From Pelecanus crispus (lineage: Eukaryota > Chordata > Aves > Pelecaniformes > Pelecanidae), in contig NC_134675.1 of the NCBI RefSeq assembly GCF_030463565.1, positions 19,055,862 to 19,119,861 on the forward strand: a DNA stretch of 64,000 bases, given 5' to 3'. Positions within the stretch are counted from its first letter, which is position 1; every line of letters begins with the position of its first letter. Both the position numbers and the translations under genes were made by a program. The notes under the pieces are model-generated. The model ran no database searches. It was not told the DNA's origin and saw nothing but the letters and a program-made list of their open reading frames with translations. This document shows positions 48,350 through 62,010 of this stretch, piece after piece.

Positions 48350-49684
48350 CTGTAAAGGATTAAAAACAGAATAAAATTACAAGATGCATTCCCCAAATTC
48401 CTATGTTGATAGCAAGTATTGCATAATCCAGGACACCAGTCCCTTACACAGCAGTTTTGCCAGAGTATTTATTTCCAAATAGAAATACTTCCTGCACTTC
48501 CTTACATCTTTTTAAGCAGCTGTACTACATAGCAAAACACAGCACTGTGCTTATAACTCCTCCACACATTAGCTGTAGCCATATAACATAAGGCAAAGCA
48601 ACAAATGGTAATGGTTAGTGAGGGATTTTCAAATTTATAGTACTCTAGAAGCTACAGAACAATTATTTAGGTAGGGTCTATCATGCACGTCAGTATAAAA
48701 ATTCACTGTTGCTTCTTTAAGATAACTATGAATATCACAGCTGTCAATCTAAGCCAACTTCACAACTAAAAAAGTGAAAACATTTGAAGAAAAATTTGTT
48801 TGGTCTTTTGTAACTCTGAACTCTTAAGTTTAAGAATGTAATAACTGTTACTTAACAACAGAAGTTTAGAAGTTTCTGTATATAAATCACCCCCAACCAA
48901 ACTAACTTAGAAATTGATGCATCTATCCCGCTCTTTAGAAACAGGCTCCAACAACAGATCCTCTATAGGAGAACTTTGAACATGTTGCAAGATGAGGTTT
49001 TCAACTGAAGTCCATTAAAAACTGATTTTATAAACAGCAGGGAGGTCAGAAGGGCACAAACTGCTGTCTTTAATTAGAAAGATAGTTGACTGGGGACATG
49101 TGAGAGGTGCTACTCTTTGCCAGGGAAAAGACTTCAGCAATAAGCTCTCAGCTAAAGCCACAGACAAGAGCTCTGGGGTAGAGGGAGCAGGATGTTTCCC
49201 AGCAGACAGTAAATAGAAACAGGGTTTGACTGAGGTTATGCAAGGTAGATAAGACGTCTGCCTAATTTTTTTGGCTGCAAAGCTTAAAGTTTACTGACAC
49301 TGTAATTAAATAGCTCAAACATAGCCAGCAAACAGATTCTTCTGTGCTTCACAAAATGAGGACCATCATTCCACTCTCATATGATGGCTATGAAAACAGC
49401 ACAGACAGTATATCCTGATCAAAACCTAATAAACCTAATCCTGACTAAGTCTAGCAAGAAAAGCAGGAATTTCCTTGCAGGACCGAGTCATGGAACATTT
49501 GGTTTGAGTTCTAATCATTAACAGTAAGAAATTAGTATCAGAAGAGGCCCTGATTTCTCAAGGAAAACACAGAACTTTATCACCAACCTAACTGCAGAAC
49601 ATTTACTTGTTTATATTGAATTATTGCCATCTGTTATGTCCAGAAATATCAGAAGCATAAGAGAAAGACTTCATTTATACTTAC

Positions 49685-49781
49685 AAGTCACATTTGTTGA
49701 AGCAAAACAAAACTCCAAGGAGTACAATCAACAGGAACACTAGATGCACAGGTACAACTATGGCTTCAATTTCTCCTTTCC
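49685..49781 (-). CDS. IL6ST: IL6ST exon, transmembrane segment
   Basis: A 97-nt exon, with acceptor TTTCTTCAG and donor GTAAGT. It encodes GEIEAIVVPVHLVFLL then LLGVLFCFNKCDL; mammalian gp130 ends this exon FCFNKRDL, so Arg has become Cys, as expected from a CpG transition. The transmembrane span is preserved. Confidence 0.96.
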
Positions 49782-51101
49782 CTGAAGAAAGTGAAAAGAA
49801 GCAGTTATAGCCACCTTTGACATTTAAGGAACTTGGCAGCAGCACACATTCCCAAAGGGACAAGGAGAATCTGAAACTGAATATACCCACAGCACTTGGT
49901 CTTAAGATTCACCTTCAGAACCTTTTCACCCTATGAAAAGTGTCTGTTGGTAAAAACATGAAAAGCTCCATCCCAACAATCTAATTCCTTGCATCAACAA
50001 AACATGCAGGTTGCTCTAGAAGCTGTAATACTGAATACTGACAGAGCAAGTAATTTTACAGTTTAGGCAGATATGACAGCAACATCTGTGCGAATGCAGC
50101 TGTGGTCCATGTGTTTTAGTGGCATACTAACTGCCCTATCAACATCATGGTCAAATGACTAATGTAAACAAAATCACTAGTCATCCATCGGTTTATTCTG
50201 TACATGAAAATATCCTCTGCCTGCAAACGCTTAAGGTTGCATTACTGTTATGTATTCTTTCCAACATTATACACATTTTCAAGTATACCTTACAGAATCC
50301 TTAGGGAAGAGCAACACTATACAGAAAAAAATATATTAAAAAAACCTTCTAAACCTAAAAAAGTGCTTTCCACAACACAGTTCAGTTAACATCGTTGCTC
50401 TTACTATTACAAATAGGAAGCACTCTAAAGCTGCACACACAATAAATTTAACTCTTCAAAATGAGTCTCTGTAGAGAACTGTAACAAACTTTAATAAGTT
50501 ATATGAATGGGCATGTGGAAGCTGAGGTTGTAAGAATGGCATGTGCTGACTGGCACCTAGATTAGCAGAACAAGATCCCAACACATCTCTGCAGCTTCTC
50601 AGGACACCCAGATCAGGATAATAAAGGCAAACATACCCTCAGATTAAAACATACTCTGGACTCTAAGACCAGGTAGGAGCCATCAGACACCAACTGACAA
50701 GACAAATGCACTGAGTAAATTCTAATGACTCACATGAAGGTGGGGCAAAAGAATAGTCACTATACCCTAAAGCATACACAAAACACACATCCAAAACCAG
50801 CATGTTTGCCAACATAACAGTGATACAGGAGACCTGCAGAGGATAGCTAGTGTCCCTTGTCCTCTGTACAATCAGAAGAAAACCTGACTACACTACCTGG
50901 ACAAATACCTCTTGGTGATTGAGTACTAGACAGACTACCTGGATATCACATGCCTTGCTGCTTGCAAATATGAGTGTGACTTTTTTTCTTTTTTCTTTCA
51001 AATAAAATCACCTTCCCCTCCCATCAAATATTTCACAGAGCTTTGCTATACTGTTGCAACATTACTTCCTACTTCTATTAAATTTTGTCACTCTTCCTTA
51101 C

Positions 51102-51242
51102 CAAATTTTTGTGTAGTAAACATAAAGTCAGGACCACTCCTGCCTCCTTCATCTGTGTATGCCATCATCCACACAGTATACAGTGTGTCACTGTTTAGAG
51201 AAGAAAGGGTATATTCTGTCTTGGAAGAATCCACTGTCACAG
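51102..51242 (-). CDS. IL6ST: IL6ST exon, last FN3 second half
   Basis: A 141-nt exon with DSSKTEYTLSSLNSDTLYTV and AYTDEGGRSGPDFMFTT, matching gp130 SSHTEYTLSSLTSDTLYMV and AYTDEGGKDGPEFTFTT. Acceptor CTCTCTAG, donor GTAAGG. Same length as the IL31RA-like exon at 13943. Confidence 0.96.
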
Positions 51243-51690
51243 CTAGAGAGGAAAAAATTATACTAGTTTTCTGTACAATTTATTAGATCTCTACAAACAG
51301 CAGCATTAGGACATTGTGTCTTCAGATGTACAAGACAGTTAGTAGAATGCATAGCTGCATGGAAACTACAACAGACACAGAAAGACTACAAACTTGTACA
51401 AGAAATGCAGATTGATTTGTTTCTGTTCAAGCGTTTGAATTTAGTCTCTTTCTTGATGATACTTTGAGTTAAACTCAATATCCTGTTATACACAGACTGA
51501 ATGTTTTGAATTCTTTATTAGGGACTTTTCTGTTTGGTATGTAGGAGAGCTATACCTCAGACACCAGCTTTGTGTCATCAGAACAGACTGTCAACCACAC
51601 TTGAGTCTATCTTGTTTTCAGGAACGTGTATTAGGAAGGAAACAGATGGAATACTTCAATGCCATAAAGCACTTCTCTGCTTTCTGTTAC

Positions 51691-51837
51691 CTCTTTCATT
51701 TCCATTGACAGTTTTGTAAAATATTGTGTAACTTCTGATAAATCCATTTTGCTCATCCACTGTGAGATGGTTCCATGTCAAAACAGCTTCAGCTTTTCCT
51801 ACTTTTTTTGTCTGAACAGTTGGTCCTTTTGAAGGAC
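51691..51837 (-). CDS. IL6ST: IL6ST exon, last FN3 first half
   Basis: A 147-nt exon with PSKGPTVQTKKVGKAEAVLT and NGFIRSYTIFYKTVNGNE, matching gp130 closely. Acceptor CCCATTACAG, donor GTAACA. Intact. Confidence 0.96.
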
Positions 51838-52392
51838 CTGTAATGGGAGATGAAGATTAGTTTCTGTTGGGGATCCTGCCCATCCACAGCAGCAGTGTAT
51901 TACTGAGCACTGAATTGTTACTGCATAAAAACTTCAATGGAATAGCTGGACTAACTCATCTGCAAAGCATTATTTGCAAACAATATAGCAACTCCAAAGA
52001 TGTTTTAAAAGAGAAACCTCTAGGAAAAAAGATATGAAAAACAGTAATCAGCAGATCACATGAAATCTTCAACTGAATTTAATTAGTCTTGGATTCATAC
52101 TTGAAATCTAAAATAAACCAGCATAGAAATATTACTGTACCGATAAAATAAACTTGTGCCAAATTATCTGATAAAAGTTGGAAAAGGGGGCAGTCAGCTA
52201 GAGACATCTGTTTAATTCCTAAATATTGTGAATTAGCAGAATAGATATTAACAGAGGGGACAAGACCAATTATGTCAGATGACCCTCAAAGTGTAGGACC
52301 ATTTTTCATTATGCAGTCCACATTAAAGCAAAGGTCTCACTTTAGCCAAGAAAGTCAGATTATGTGCTCCAAGATTACTATTTTGTATTTAC

Positions 52393-52494
52393 GATCCTGC
52401 TGAAGATAAGCTTTCACAGACTGTCCACTTCCCTGACCATCAGCATATAGAGGGTACACAGTTATCAAGTAACACTTGAACGGCTTGATATCAC
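52393..52494 (-). CDS. IL6ST: IL6ST exon, second FN3 second half
   Basis: A 102-nt exon with KCYLITVYPLYADGQGS and VKAYLQQ, matching gp130 KCYLITVTPVYADGPGS. Acceptor TTTTATTAG, donor GTAAAT; the split codon with the next exon gives Arg. Intact. Confidence 0.95.
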
Positions 52495-52578
52495 CTAATA
52501 AAAGGAATTTAAAATGTGAATGTTTGTTAGGTTTTTAGAGTGTTCTACAAAATATTTGTAGACTTACAAGCTAAATAC

Positions 52579-52755
52579 CTTTTAAGTACGTTCCTTGAGC
52601 ATTCCCTGGTTCATTCTGCCATTCTGTGATGCAGTCTGAGCTGTTGGACACCAGACACCATTCAATCACATATTTAAGAACATAATTGTTAGGAGCAGTC
52701 CACCCTACCCACAACTTGCCATCTTTAGGTATTGTTCTAATATTCTTCACAGGAG
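52579..52755 (-). CDS. IL6ST: IL6ST exon, second FN3 first half
   Basis: A 177-nt exon with IPKDGKLWVGWTAPNN, YVIEWCLVSNSSDCITEWQN and GTYLKG, matching gp130 FPKDNMLWVEWTTP and ILEWCVLSDKAPCITDWQQ. Acceptor TTCATTACAG, donor GTATTT. Intact. Confidence 0.96.
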
Positions 52756-53924
52756 CTGTAATGAAAGAAAATAGAAAAGTGATAAATATTGACAGTTCTT
52801 CCACTAGATATTCATCATAACAATTACTTTGCTAAGTGTGGATACTTTTGGTTATTGTAATGGTGACGATTTGACAGAGCCTAGGTAAACATAAAAGCCA
52901 TTTTCTGAAATTTGGAAGCTTACATCTGAATCTTTGTATCAGAGATCCAAATTAAGCAGTATTAGGCAATTTAAAAACTGGAAATTAGACTCAGCTTCTC
53001 TGTTCTCAAACACAATAAGTTGTCTTATTGCACAGTAAAGAGATACTAAGTTTCTTCCAAAAGAATGGGTCTATTTCAGAGGGAAATCAAACCTTGAGAC
53101 ACTTCTAAATTCCCATTCTAATCCTGAACACACTTGCGTACCTTACCAAGTACTTCTGGCTGAAATGCTACTCTGTTTGAAACATACCCTTAATTAGCTC
53201 ATCTAATAGTTTTAGAACCTGTGGCTCTCCCTTGGTGTTTACACTAAAAGCAGCAGATCTGGTAGTGTTCGGATTGTCTAAGAGGAGGCTGGAAATAAGG
53301 AGGAACCCTCCTGTAGTTACTACTATTGCACAATGAAAGGAACACAATAAAAAGGAACACAAACAGTAGGAAAACAGTGGAAGCAGAGGGCAAGGCAACC
53401 AGGCAAGATACTGTAAGTGTGGAAGGGTGAGACTGGGACAAGAGAAGAAAGGGGGGGGTGAGGATCAGAAAGCAGAAGGAATAAGAACAATGGTGAAATG
53501 GTATATATATGAAGTAAAGGATGTTTGCTTCCCCAACCCTTTGATTAAAAAAAAAAAAAAACAAAAAAACCCACACAAAAAACCCACCACCACCAAACCA
53601 AAAAAAAAACCCCAAAACCCACGAAAACAAAAGTGCCTGCTATGCTAAGAAAAAAGCCAATGGGGAATATAGTGCATAGTAGCTCTAAGGATCAAAAAGA
53701 ACAGCAAAATAGCATGCATAGCTTCAAATAAACCTGAGTACATAGCTCTGCACATTCCCCAATATACAAGTGGTAGCATAATTACAAGGAGTAAGAGTGG
53801 AGATACCTTCAGCAGTACTGCAATTATGCGTCCATGTAAAAAGGTACAATTTTACAACACTGAAGATTTCTCATAGCAAAAGCCACACAGATGCATTTGA
53901 AAGAGACATTACTAGGATACTAAC

Positions 53925-54144
53925 CTTTTGAATTACTTGTTGGGATAAGTAAAATCGATGGAGGGGATGCCCCGACTCTGTTATGGGCAATCACAGTCAT
54001 TTCATAAGTTCCATTTGGCAGCTTTAGTGTAAGGTTGGTGGTATTAACATTGTATTTCTCTGGTGAACTGGAGAGAGATGATTTAGCTCTGACAGTGACT
54101 TCATACTGCAAGATTACTCCATTGGCTTCAAATGACTCCAATGC
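53925..54144 (-). pseudogene. IL6ST: IL6ST exon, first FN3 second half, acceptor changed
   Basis: Homology with gp130 (FEANGKILDYEVT) begins at ALESFEANGVILQYEVTV, so the ancestral exon should start at 54144 straight after the preceding MWK. The two bases before it are GG (54145-54146), not AG. An AG nine bases further in (54136-54137) could be used in frame, losing three residues (ALE). The rest, to VGASPPSILLIPTSNSK and donor GTTAGT, is open. Confidence 0.85.
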
Positions 54145-55309
54145 CCATTAAAAACACATCTTTGATTAGACTGATACTGAACAAGTGTGACAACCTTTAT
54201 TGTCTTTGAGGCATAATTTAAAAATCTGAGAGCAAGACAAGTTAAATATGCAGCTATTTGACCTACATAAGGGAAGCACAAACAACTTCAGAGTTCATTT
54301 CTTTAAAGCAGTAACTTCCAGAACTATTTCTGGTTTAAATCCTCTTTCTCTTGGCTTACAATCCTATCTAGTAGTCTAATAAAAGCTCTTCTGTCAAGAT
54401 TACAGAACATATGTGGATGGAACCTGTGCTTTGTGTGACTTTACAACAAAATGACATAAGAGGAATCTCATGTCATAACCTGGGTTGAACCTGAATGCAA
54501 AACAGCCTGGAAAAATACTTGTTTCTATATTATCTGTAACAGTATTAGTTTTCAGGTAACTTACAGAAAATTGTTGAAAAGGGTAAGCTGTAAAGTAGCA
54601 CCAGTTTTCTAAATGTAAGCTAATTAATAATGTCAGAAGTGGCATGTGGCATATGAATTACATAAGAAAATGATGCCATATCAATATACATGTAACTTTA
54701 CCCAAACCATCTAGTAATAGGGAAAAAAAATAATAAAAAGACAGCTAGATCGAATGTGACACAAAGTTCACAGACCAGAAGAAAGCAGATGTAGACTGAC
54801 CATAATTGCATTCACTTTCTCAGCTTTGGACTAATCAGTCAACTAGACACAACGACCTACCGCATGCAAACACGCAGTGCTATATTTAATAAGTTTGGCC
54901 TCTGGAATGTCTCTAGGCTTAATGGATTTTGCAGCTGAAGCACCCCTGTCCAGTCAGTGTTACAAAAGTTTTGGGATACAGCAGAAGGCATAATGTGAAG
55001 GTTTACTTTGTTCAAGTGAAAGTTTCCAATTCCACAGACTGCTTAAGGACAGCAGGTTGGGAATCTGAAAGTGGATTCTGTATAGTCTGGATCACAGATG
55101 TGTGTCAGTTAACTGATGGCCTTTACATCTGTACTTTAAGTATTCTTATTATAATAATTAGTAATGAAAAATTAAAGTCACTCCTTGTATCAGTAAAACC
55201 TGTACTATCCCAGCTGTCTACTCAAGTTCATCGAGATAAATTTTGTCACTTAAAAACTCATGTTTTTAAAAGAATGTTCAATTCCCGGCAGTTTATCATG
55301 TTGCTTTAC

Positions 55310-55392
55310 CTTCCACATCAGATGCACAGTCCAGTAAGCTGGCGAGAGAGATGCATCAATGATCCTCCATATGGGTGGTCCTTTAGACGGTT
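55310..55392 (-). CDS. IL6ST: IL6ST exon, first FN3 first half
   Basis: An 83-nt exon encoding PSKGPPIWRIIDASLSPAYW and TVHLMWK; gp130 has PSKAPSFWYKIDPS and TVQLVWK. Acceptor TTCATTAG, donor GTAAAG. Same length and phase as the IL31RA-like exon at 18300. Confidence 0.95.
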
Positions 55393-56984
55393 CTAATGAA
55401 AGAAACAATGCTCAAGAGTAGAAGTATTTTTCTTCAATCTGTCTGAATTTATCATTTGACTATCATTAGCTGCTTGCTTTTTTTGTATGTGCTTTAAAAA
55501 AAAAAAAGTTTCCTTAGTTCCTCAGAAGTACATTAAGTGGAACACCTCCATAGAAAGGTGAAGGGATGAGAAAAACACCAGTTCTGCTCTAAGTGCACAA
55601 TATCAAAATAACTGAGTGTCACCATGCTGAGCATCTGCGATAATGGGCTGAACACAACAGTGCTGAGACACAACCAAACCTACACTGGGTAGTGTGTGTC
55701 CAGAGGCACAGCCCTGCACTTCTGTATACTGCAAACTTTGCTATGGCCTGTAGCTACAACCCTTCAATATCAAGTCACCTAAAAAGGGAAAGTGCAGAAA
55801 AGTAAACGAGGAGACAGGTTCCTCCTGTCAGAATTCCCCAAGCTTCCTATATCCTTTATTCTAAAAAGGGTAACAGAATTGCAGTACTTTTGTACGATAC
55901 TACAATACTTTATGGTGTCAGTACTGTAAAATTCAAGTGGTATTCCTACTACAAATTTCATTTAAAAGTAGAATGAATCAATCTATTACAGTGCATAAAG
56001 CAAAAGAGTGGCCAACCCTTTGTCAGGGCCTTAGCCATAATTGAACGAAAGATTATCTTAAAACACATTTACATTTATAATCTTGCTAGACTATTTTCTC
56101 TAGGAGCTCTTTTATTGCATTTTTAATATTAATCATTACGAGTTTTTGGCTGTTTTACCTCCAAAAAGCACTATCAAGTCTAGAGGGTGCATCTTGTCTC
56201 TTATGCTTTATATCAGGAGGGAAAGAGAACTGGGAATTGAGGCAAAGGGAGCTCTTTCTTAACATTCTCATCGGAGTACACCACTTTGATTCACATGAAA
56301 CAGAAACAATTGTACATCTTGCCTAATATAAGACCATGAATGCAACATGACCTGCCTCATGTTCATTTCCTACCATAACACCTTTGTTCTGAGGCTAAAA
56401 TAAGACATGGATACTTAATCACTAATAGCAGTATTTTTGCAGAGCCATCCACCACAGCAGAACAGCAGTGCAGTCTAATAAGTAGGCAGCCCTGAAATCC
56501 TCGTTGTTCAGGTTGAGATAGTAAGCACAGGGGAAAGGAGGGGGAAAAAAAAAAAAATGTTTTTACAGTATCTCCCCCAGAGAAAATAAATTTTGAGTAG
56601 AGCTGAAACAATGCCATTTTGTACACAAATTCTATTTTGTTTAAACAAGTGGGGTATATACTACAGTCTTTTTCTTACTTATCCAATATAAATGACATGA
56701 ATGTTAGGTCATTAGGAATTTAAATGTGAATGTAAATTATATGCCTTGATCAAGTCTATTGGAATTGACCCTCTGTAAATACACAATTACTAAATGGAAT
56801 AAAAATCCTACTATAAATGAGCATTAAATGAAACAAATACAGGTGATAGACATACTTTGTAACTTATATTAGAAATTTGGTGCACCTTAGAGAAACTTAT
56901 ATGTCATTTCATTTCATCTAATGTTAATTCTGTTGGTGTATGTCAAAATCACCAATACACAGTTCACAATCAATTATCTAGTAA

Positions 56985-57096
56985 CAATCTCTGAGCAACC
57001 TGATCTAGCTAAAGCTGTCCCTGCTCACTGCAGGGGGGTTGGGCTAGATGACCTCTGAAGGTCCCTTCCAACCCAAAGCATTCTATGATTCTATGT
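56985..57096 (+). mobile_element. CR1 3' tail fragment
   Basis: About 110 bp of CR1 3' end on the plus strand, GAGCAACCTGATCTAGCTAA to the tail ATTCTATGATTCTATG. Strongly 5' truncated. Confidence 0.9.
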
Positions 57097-59627
57097 AAAT
57101 TCAATCAAAACTCATTACTGGTAACTCAAGATAAACAAGGAAGGATTTCTTAACCAGTGCAGTTGAGCTCCAAGCACAAAGTGGTGTTTTGACAATGAAA
57201 CCTGTATTGGTTTAACTCTGTTTAGGAGACAGATGCACTGAAATGCTGAACTATATAGACTGTTTAAGTCTATAAGAGGGTGCCTTGGAAGGCACCAAGG
57301 AACATATAGGATATTACAGAAAGGAGACCAGGAAGAGTGCAAGGAGGAAAGGCTAAAGCACATATACAAAAAACAAAACACACACACACAAAAAGAAAAA
57401 CCCAAAACAAACAAACACCACCACCCCCCCAACCACACACAAAAAAACCCCAAGAACAATCAGGCTGACTTGGAAGGTAAACAGATATCACAAAGTATTT
57501 GTAGAAGAACAGGTTCCCTACTGGGTATCAAGCATACAACCAGAAGGTCCATTGGCTCCATATTGGATAGGATCAATATAGACTAGAAACAAAGTCAGTC
57601 TTACAGTCCACCAAATAGAAATGAAATAGAAACAGGGCCAAGCTAAAGCAGTTTCACTCTTTGCTGGAAGAGCAAGACAAATTCCCAATATCATTTAACT
57701 TTTTAAAGTCAGAAGTCAGCAAGTGATTCCCAATGCTGCTGCTACTGATTTAGGAAGAAACCAAACAAGCTTTTTAAAAATCAAATCCCTTTAAGGGCAA
57801 CATACTAATTTTACAAACCCCAGAAATCACAATGTATATCATTGCGATATACACAGCTATGCAGCAAGCCTGCTCTGCTATATATAAAGATCCTCAGCTA
57901 CAGTCATTATTTGGAGGTACAAAGTAGATATTTTACTACCTAATCCTTATCAGGAAACAAATGACAAAAGATTTAAACATTGCCAGAACTTGCATTACTG
58001 TTCAGCACCATGATTGTACATTCGCACCTTTGCATTTAAGAATCCTGTTGAAACTTCACTTGATAGTGAAGTACATATACATAACACTTGGACAAAACCA
58101 TACGAAAATATAAAGTACACCTTCCTGAATATAGTAGCGGTAAATACACCTGTATCTCAATAGCTTGCTATTGAGAAAAACACCAAATATTTTGAATGGA
58201 TAAGGCTTTGCTAGGTATCTGCCTGATTATTCATTCGAAGTAGGTGTGGAATCTTCTGGGATATGGATTTAATATAGTCTTAGACAAAGCGCAGCATCCA
58301 AAAGTGAGTTTTGTAATTTGATTATGAGGGTAATAACAATGGTATAAGTAACTTAAGCGTCCAGTGTCTGCTTGTTTCATTTAATCTTTGCAATAGGCAA
58401 CTGCACAGTAAAAAATAGATAGAATAAAATTTTGGTATGGGTTTTGCCAATATTGCAACCTGAAGTCCCTGTCCAAGCCCAACAGTTGGTAAAAAAAGGA
58501 TCAGGGAACTAGAAACCTCTGGAGGTCCTTTCCAGCTTAAATTATCCCACTAGCCTATAACTTTGCAAGGTGACCACACCTCAAACTCAGAACAGGAAAT
58601 TATTTTACTGTCAATTTATTGCTACAATAGCAAAAAAAATGCTAACTGATCAGCAAGCAATGCAGAAAAAGAGTGACTATTCTGTTATTAGGAATTGTAG
58701 CTACAACAATTTGTTATAATGCTGTTCTACCAGCAGAAAAAACAGTCTGTCACAGCTAATGGCACAAGTATTCCCCAATAGCTTACTGCACACTGAAATT
58801 AGTTCATTTTACTTTTAGCAAGAAGCAAGACACTAATACATGGTATTCTGACACCAATAGAGGTTCAGATTCAAGATGATACCAGTTAGCACCTCTCAAG
58901 GCATCTATTAAAGATCTTAAATTAGTTCTAGTTCAGTTTAAGTGAACTACTCAGATGAATGACAAAAGGAAAATAGACTACAGAAAGATAAGTTATACAT
59001 CGAAGCATGGTGCTTTTATTTGGAGATCATGGTTTGGATCCTACAGATGAGCATACTGCAGTATGTGACTTGTTAAAAACCCAGTTTGTCTAATTAAAGG
59101 GCCAAATGCATAGGTCTATGTTGTGTTTGTATACATACTGCATGTAGTTTTGTTGCTGTTAATGGAAAATGTAAGAAATTCACTATTTGAGAATAGGAGT
59201 TTTCATCCTGTAACAAATGCATGGGTGTGATTTTAATGTCAGTGTTCCAATAATTACTGCTCAAGTTGTACAAATTTTCTTTGTATGAGTTTACAGTTGC
59301 TGCAACAATTGCTAAGTCATGAAATGCTGCAAAACAAAACAGCCAAACAAGAAAATATCAGTAACAGAAAATGCTAAACATACTCAACTAATGATTTTGG
59401 CACAACTCAGTGGCAGAAGGCACAGTCTTCTGTAAAGACAAACTTGCAGGAGAGCCTCACTGGTGGGAGATACTGTAATGACTTCCATGAGCTGTAAAGT
59501 ATATTAAATTCATAACACAGAGTTGTAGTTACTTTAATGCCACAGTACATATCAAGCAATGCATGTGTTCATGATCAAGAGGAAGCAACCAATGAAGTTA
59601 AAAAACATGCTGTTGAATGCAGTCATA

Positions 59628-59985
59628 CAGATCTTATTGCGACCTTCCAGTACTTAAAGGGGGCCTACAGGAAAGATGGGGAGAATATTTTTAGCAAGGC
59701 CTGTTGTGACAGAACAAGGAATAATGGATTTAAACTAAAGAAGAATAGATTTAGACTAGACATAAGAAAGAAATTTTTTACAATGAGGGTGGTGAAGCAC
59801 TGGAACAGGTTTCCCAGAGAGGTGGTAGAGGCCCCATCCCTGGCAACATTCAAGGTCAGGTTGGATGGGGCTCTGAGCAACCTGATCTAGCTAAAGCAGT
59901 CCCTGCTCACTGCAGGGGGGTTGGGCTAGATGACCTCTAAAGGTCCCTTCCAACCCAAAGCATTCTATGATTCTATGATTCTATG
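59628..59985 (+). mobile_element. CR1 3' fragment with ORF2 end
   Basis: About 360 bp, plus strand. It holds the ORF2 C-terminus ([38 protein letters not shown]), the 3' untranslated region and four ATTCTATG-type tail units. Opposite orientation to the longer CR1s in the window. Confidence 0.92.
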
Positions 59986-61449
59986 ATCTTAGCAGAAGAC
60001 ATTAAGTGCAATAACAGTCTCAGTGCCATTGTCCCTGAAGAAATATGAATGAATCCAAGAAGAAACAGCACACCTGCAGAACATACAGTTCAGTGGAAAC
60101 AGGATGTCATTACAGCTGACTGGAGTGTCACAAGGAGTTGAAAGGTCAGCCAAGTTGATGAGCTGGTTGTAGTGTGAACAGATTTGGTGCACAGCAGCAG
60201 CTTCACAATGCTGAGGATTTATTCCACAAAGCAGTGAAGGTTGACACTTGACCAAGGCTCTTCAGCAGTTTTCTTCCAGGGCTGTGAACTTAAAGCTTAA
60301 CCTAGTGGTTTGCCGAGTCCTAGCTATCTTTAGTGTATCTTAAGAATTGGTTTATACTTTGAAGTTGTATATATCCTGCTTGCAAAGTCCTTTTGTGCAA
60401 GACTGAACATGATCCAAACACTGCCCCCAAAGAGCTGCTGCTGGTAAAAAGTTTTCCTCATTAAATCATGAGAGCAGCAATTCAGTGTTCACCCTTACTG
60501 CAAAGGGACAGGATACCTTAAGTCCAGATCTACAAGATGACAACCCCAATGATTGTGTCATCAAGAAGGGAAATTGTAATGAAACAGTGATTTTTGTGAC
60601 TGAATACAGCTGAAGTAAAACTATTTTCCACACAGATTCAATCTTGCTTACAAGTCAGCAGTTTATACATGGCATTCTCTTTCTTATGCCTCCCACATCA
60701 GTGATGAGCACCAAGAATCCAATTACTGTGGGTAGAATATTGTGAACAAGTGAGTGCAAGACAGTACAGAAGACAGCTGTAAGTGACACTGTGACAAGCA
60801 AGAAAGTGTTGTATATGCAGAAAGACTTGGGAAAACCAGTAAGCCAGAGCGTTTAACTTAAATGCTTTGGTGAACAAGGTTACACTTCCCATATGCATAT
60901 TGTTTCCTATCATTGCTTTACCAAATTTGTGAAGAAGTCTACATACCTTATATGACTAGAATCTTCTATTTCGTACTTATTGATGCCTGATCAACTTTCA
61001 CCTGTTCAACTTTCTAATGGCTTCCTAAACCCCAAGTTGTTAAACTAAGTTTTTGGTAGACAGACTGCCTTTCTCACAGGCAGAATAGCTTCTGTTACAG
61101 AGGATAAATTCAGAACAAGCCAAGCCCTTGAAAGGAGGTACAAACATAAAGCCTACATCTCCCCTAAAGACTTTGAGAACATGACTTTCTGTGAAAAAAG
61201 CTTTTCTTCCCTACCTCCTGTTTTAGCTATTTTCAGGGAGCACCTCTGGCCTATTTAACTTTATGGGAAGCTATTCTCATGCTCCTTGGAAGGCATGGAT
61301 CAAGTCAGTCAGTATTGAAAGTAACTCAGGAGAGCCTTGTTACATGTATAATCAAATAGCTCGAGTGAGGATACACAATTTCAGTTGGTTATTACCAAAC
61401 TGCTGAGCACTCACATTTTGAAAGTCAGCGACCTACTTTCATATATTAC

Positions 61450-61609
61450 TATCTTCAGTGGTGACCCCAGTTTTCTCTTCACTCCAGTCACTCCAGTAGC
61501 CCACTCCATCTTCCTTCATGCAACAAATTGAAAAGACATATTCTGTGTAGGGTCTGAGCCCTTGAACACTGAATGAAGTTCTTGGTGAAGCTGTATCTTC
61601 AGGAGGAAC
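61450..61609 (-). CDS. IL6ST: IL6ST exon with WSDWS motif
   Basis: A 160-nt exon with VPPEDTASPRTSFSVQGLRP and YTEYVFSICCMKEDGVGYW followed by SDWSEE: the class I cytokine-receptor WSXWS box is intact. Matches gp130 IPPEDTASTRSSFTVQDLKP. Acceptor CATTTACAG, donor GTAATA. Confidence 0.97.
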
Positions 61610-62010
61610 CTGTAAATGGCAGGAGGATTTTAGAGGCACTGATCAAAAAGTGTAAAGCTGAGTTCTGTGCTACTACAGCTCCCATCCAAGAGGGCTCCCC
61701 ACTGCAAACAGCTTAAACCATGTATTACACACCCAATATAACATTGTTTCTTCCCTCTGTTTTCAAAAGCTTCAATTCTCAACCACTGTTTGGTAAGGAA
61801 TCAGTCATAGTGTGTGTATTTACCAGGTGTAACACAATACATACACTAGAATAGGTAAACAGCTATCTCAGCACAATTTCTCATATTCCATTTTCTTTTT
61901 TAATCAGTTTATGTCTACCTCTCCTAAGCATAAGGCATACAAAGTTTCTTCCTTCCCATATAATTCCTCTACTTACTGATCTGTAATACCCTGCCCCAGA
62001 GCTTTGCTAG

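Larger units (their letters stand above)
55393..61449 (-). other. Long IL6ST intron
   Basis: A six-kilobase intron between the WSXWS exon and the first FN3 domain. It contains two plus-strand CR1 3' pieces (56985-57096 and 59628-59985) and A-rich runs (56540, 57360-57450). Nothing else is recognised. Confidence 0.7.

Noticed and set aside
53244-53630. 128-codon minus-strand frame in an IL6ST intron with Phe/Gly-rich start
   Set aside because: Driven by A-rich and CCA-rich simple sequence near 53540-53620.
57115-57491. Cys/Phe/Trp-rich minus-strand frames
   Set aside because: Translation of an A/C-rich simple stretch in an IL6ST intron.
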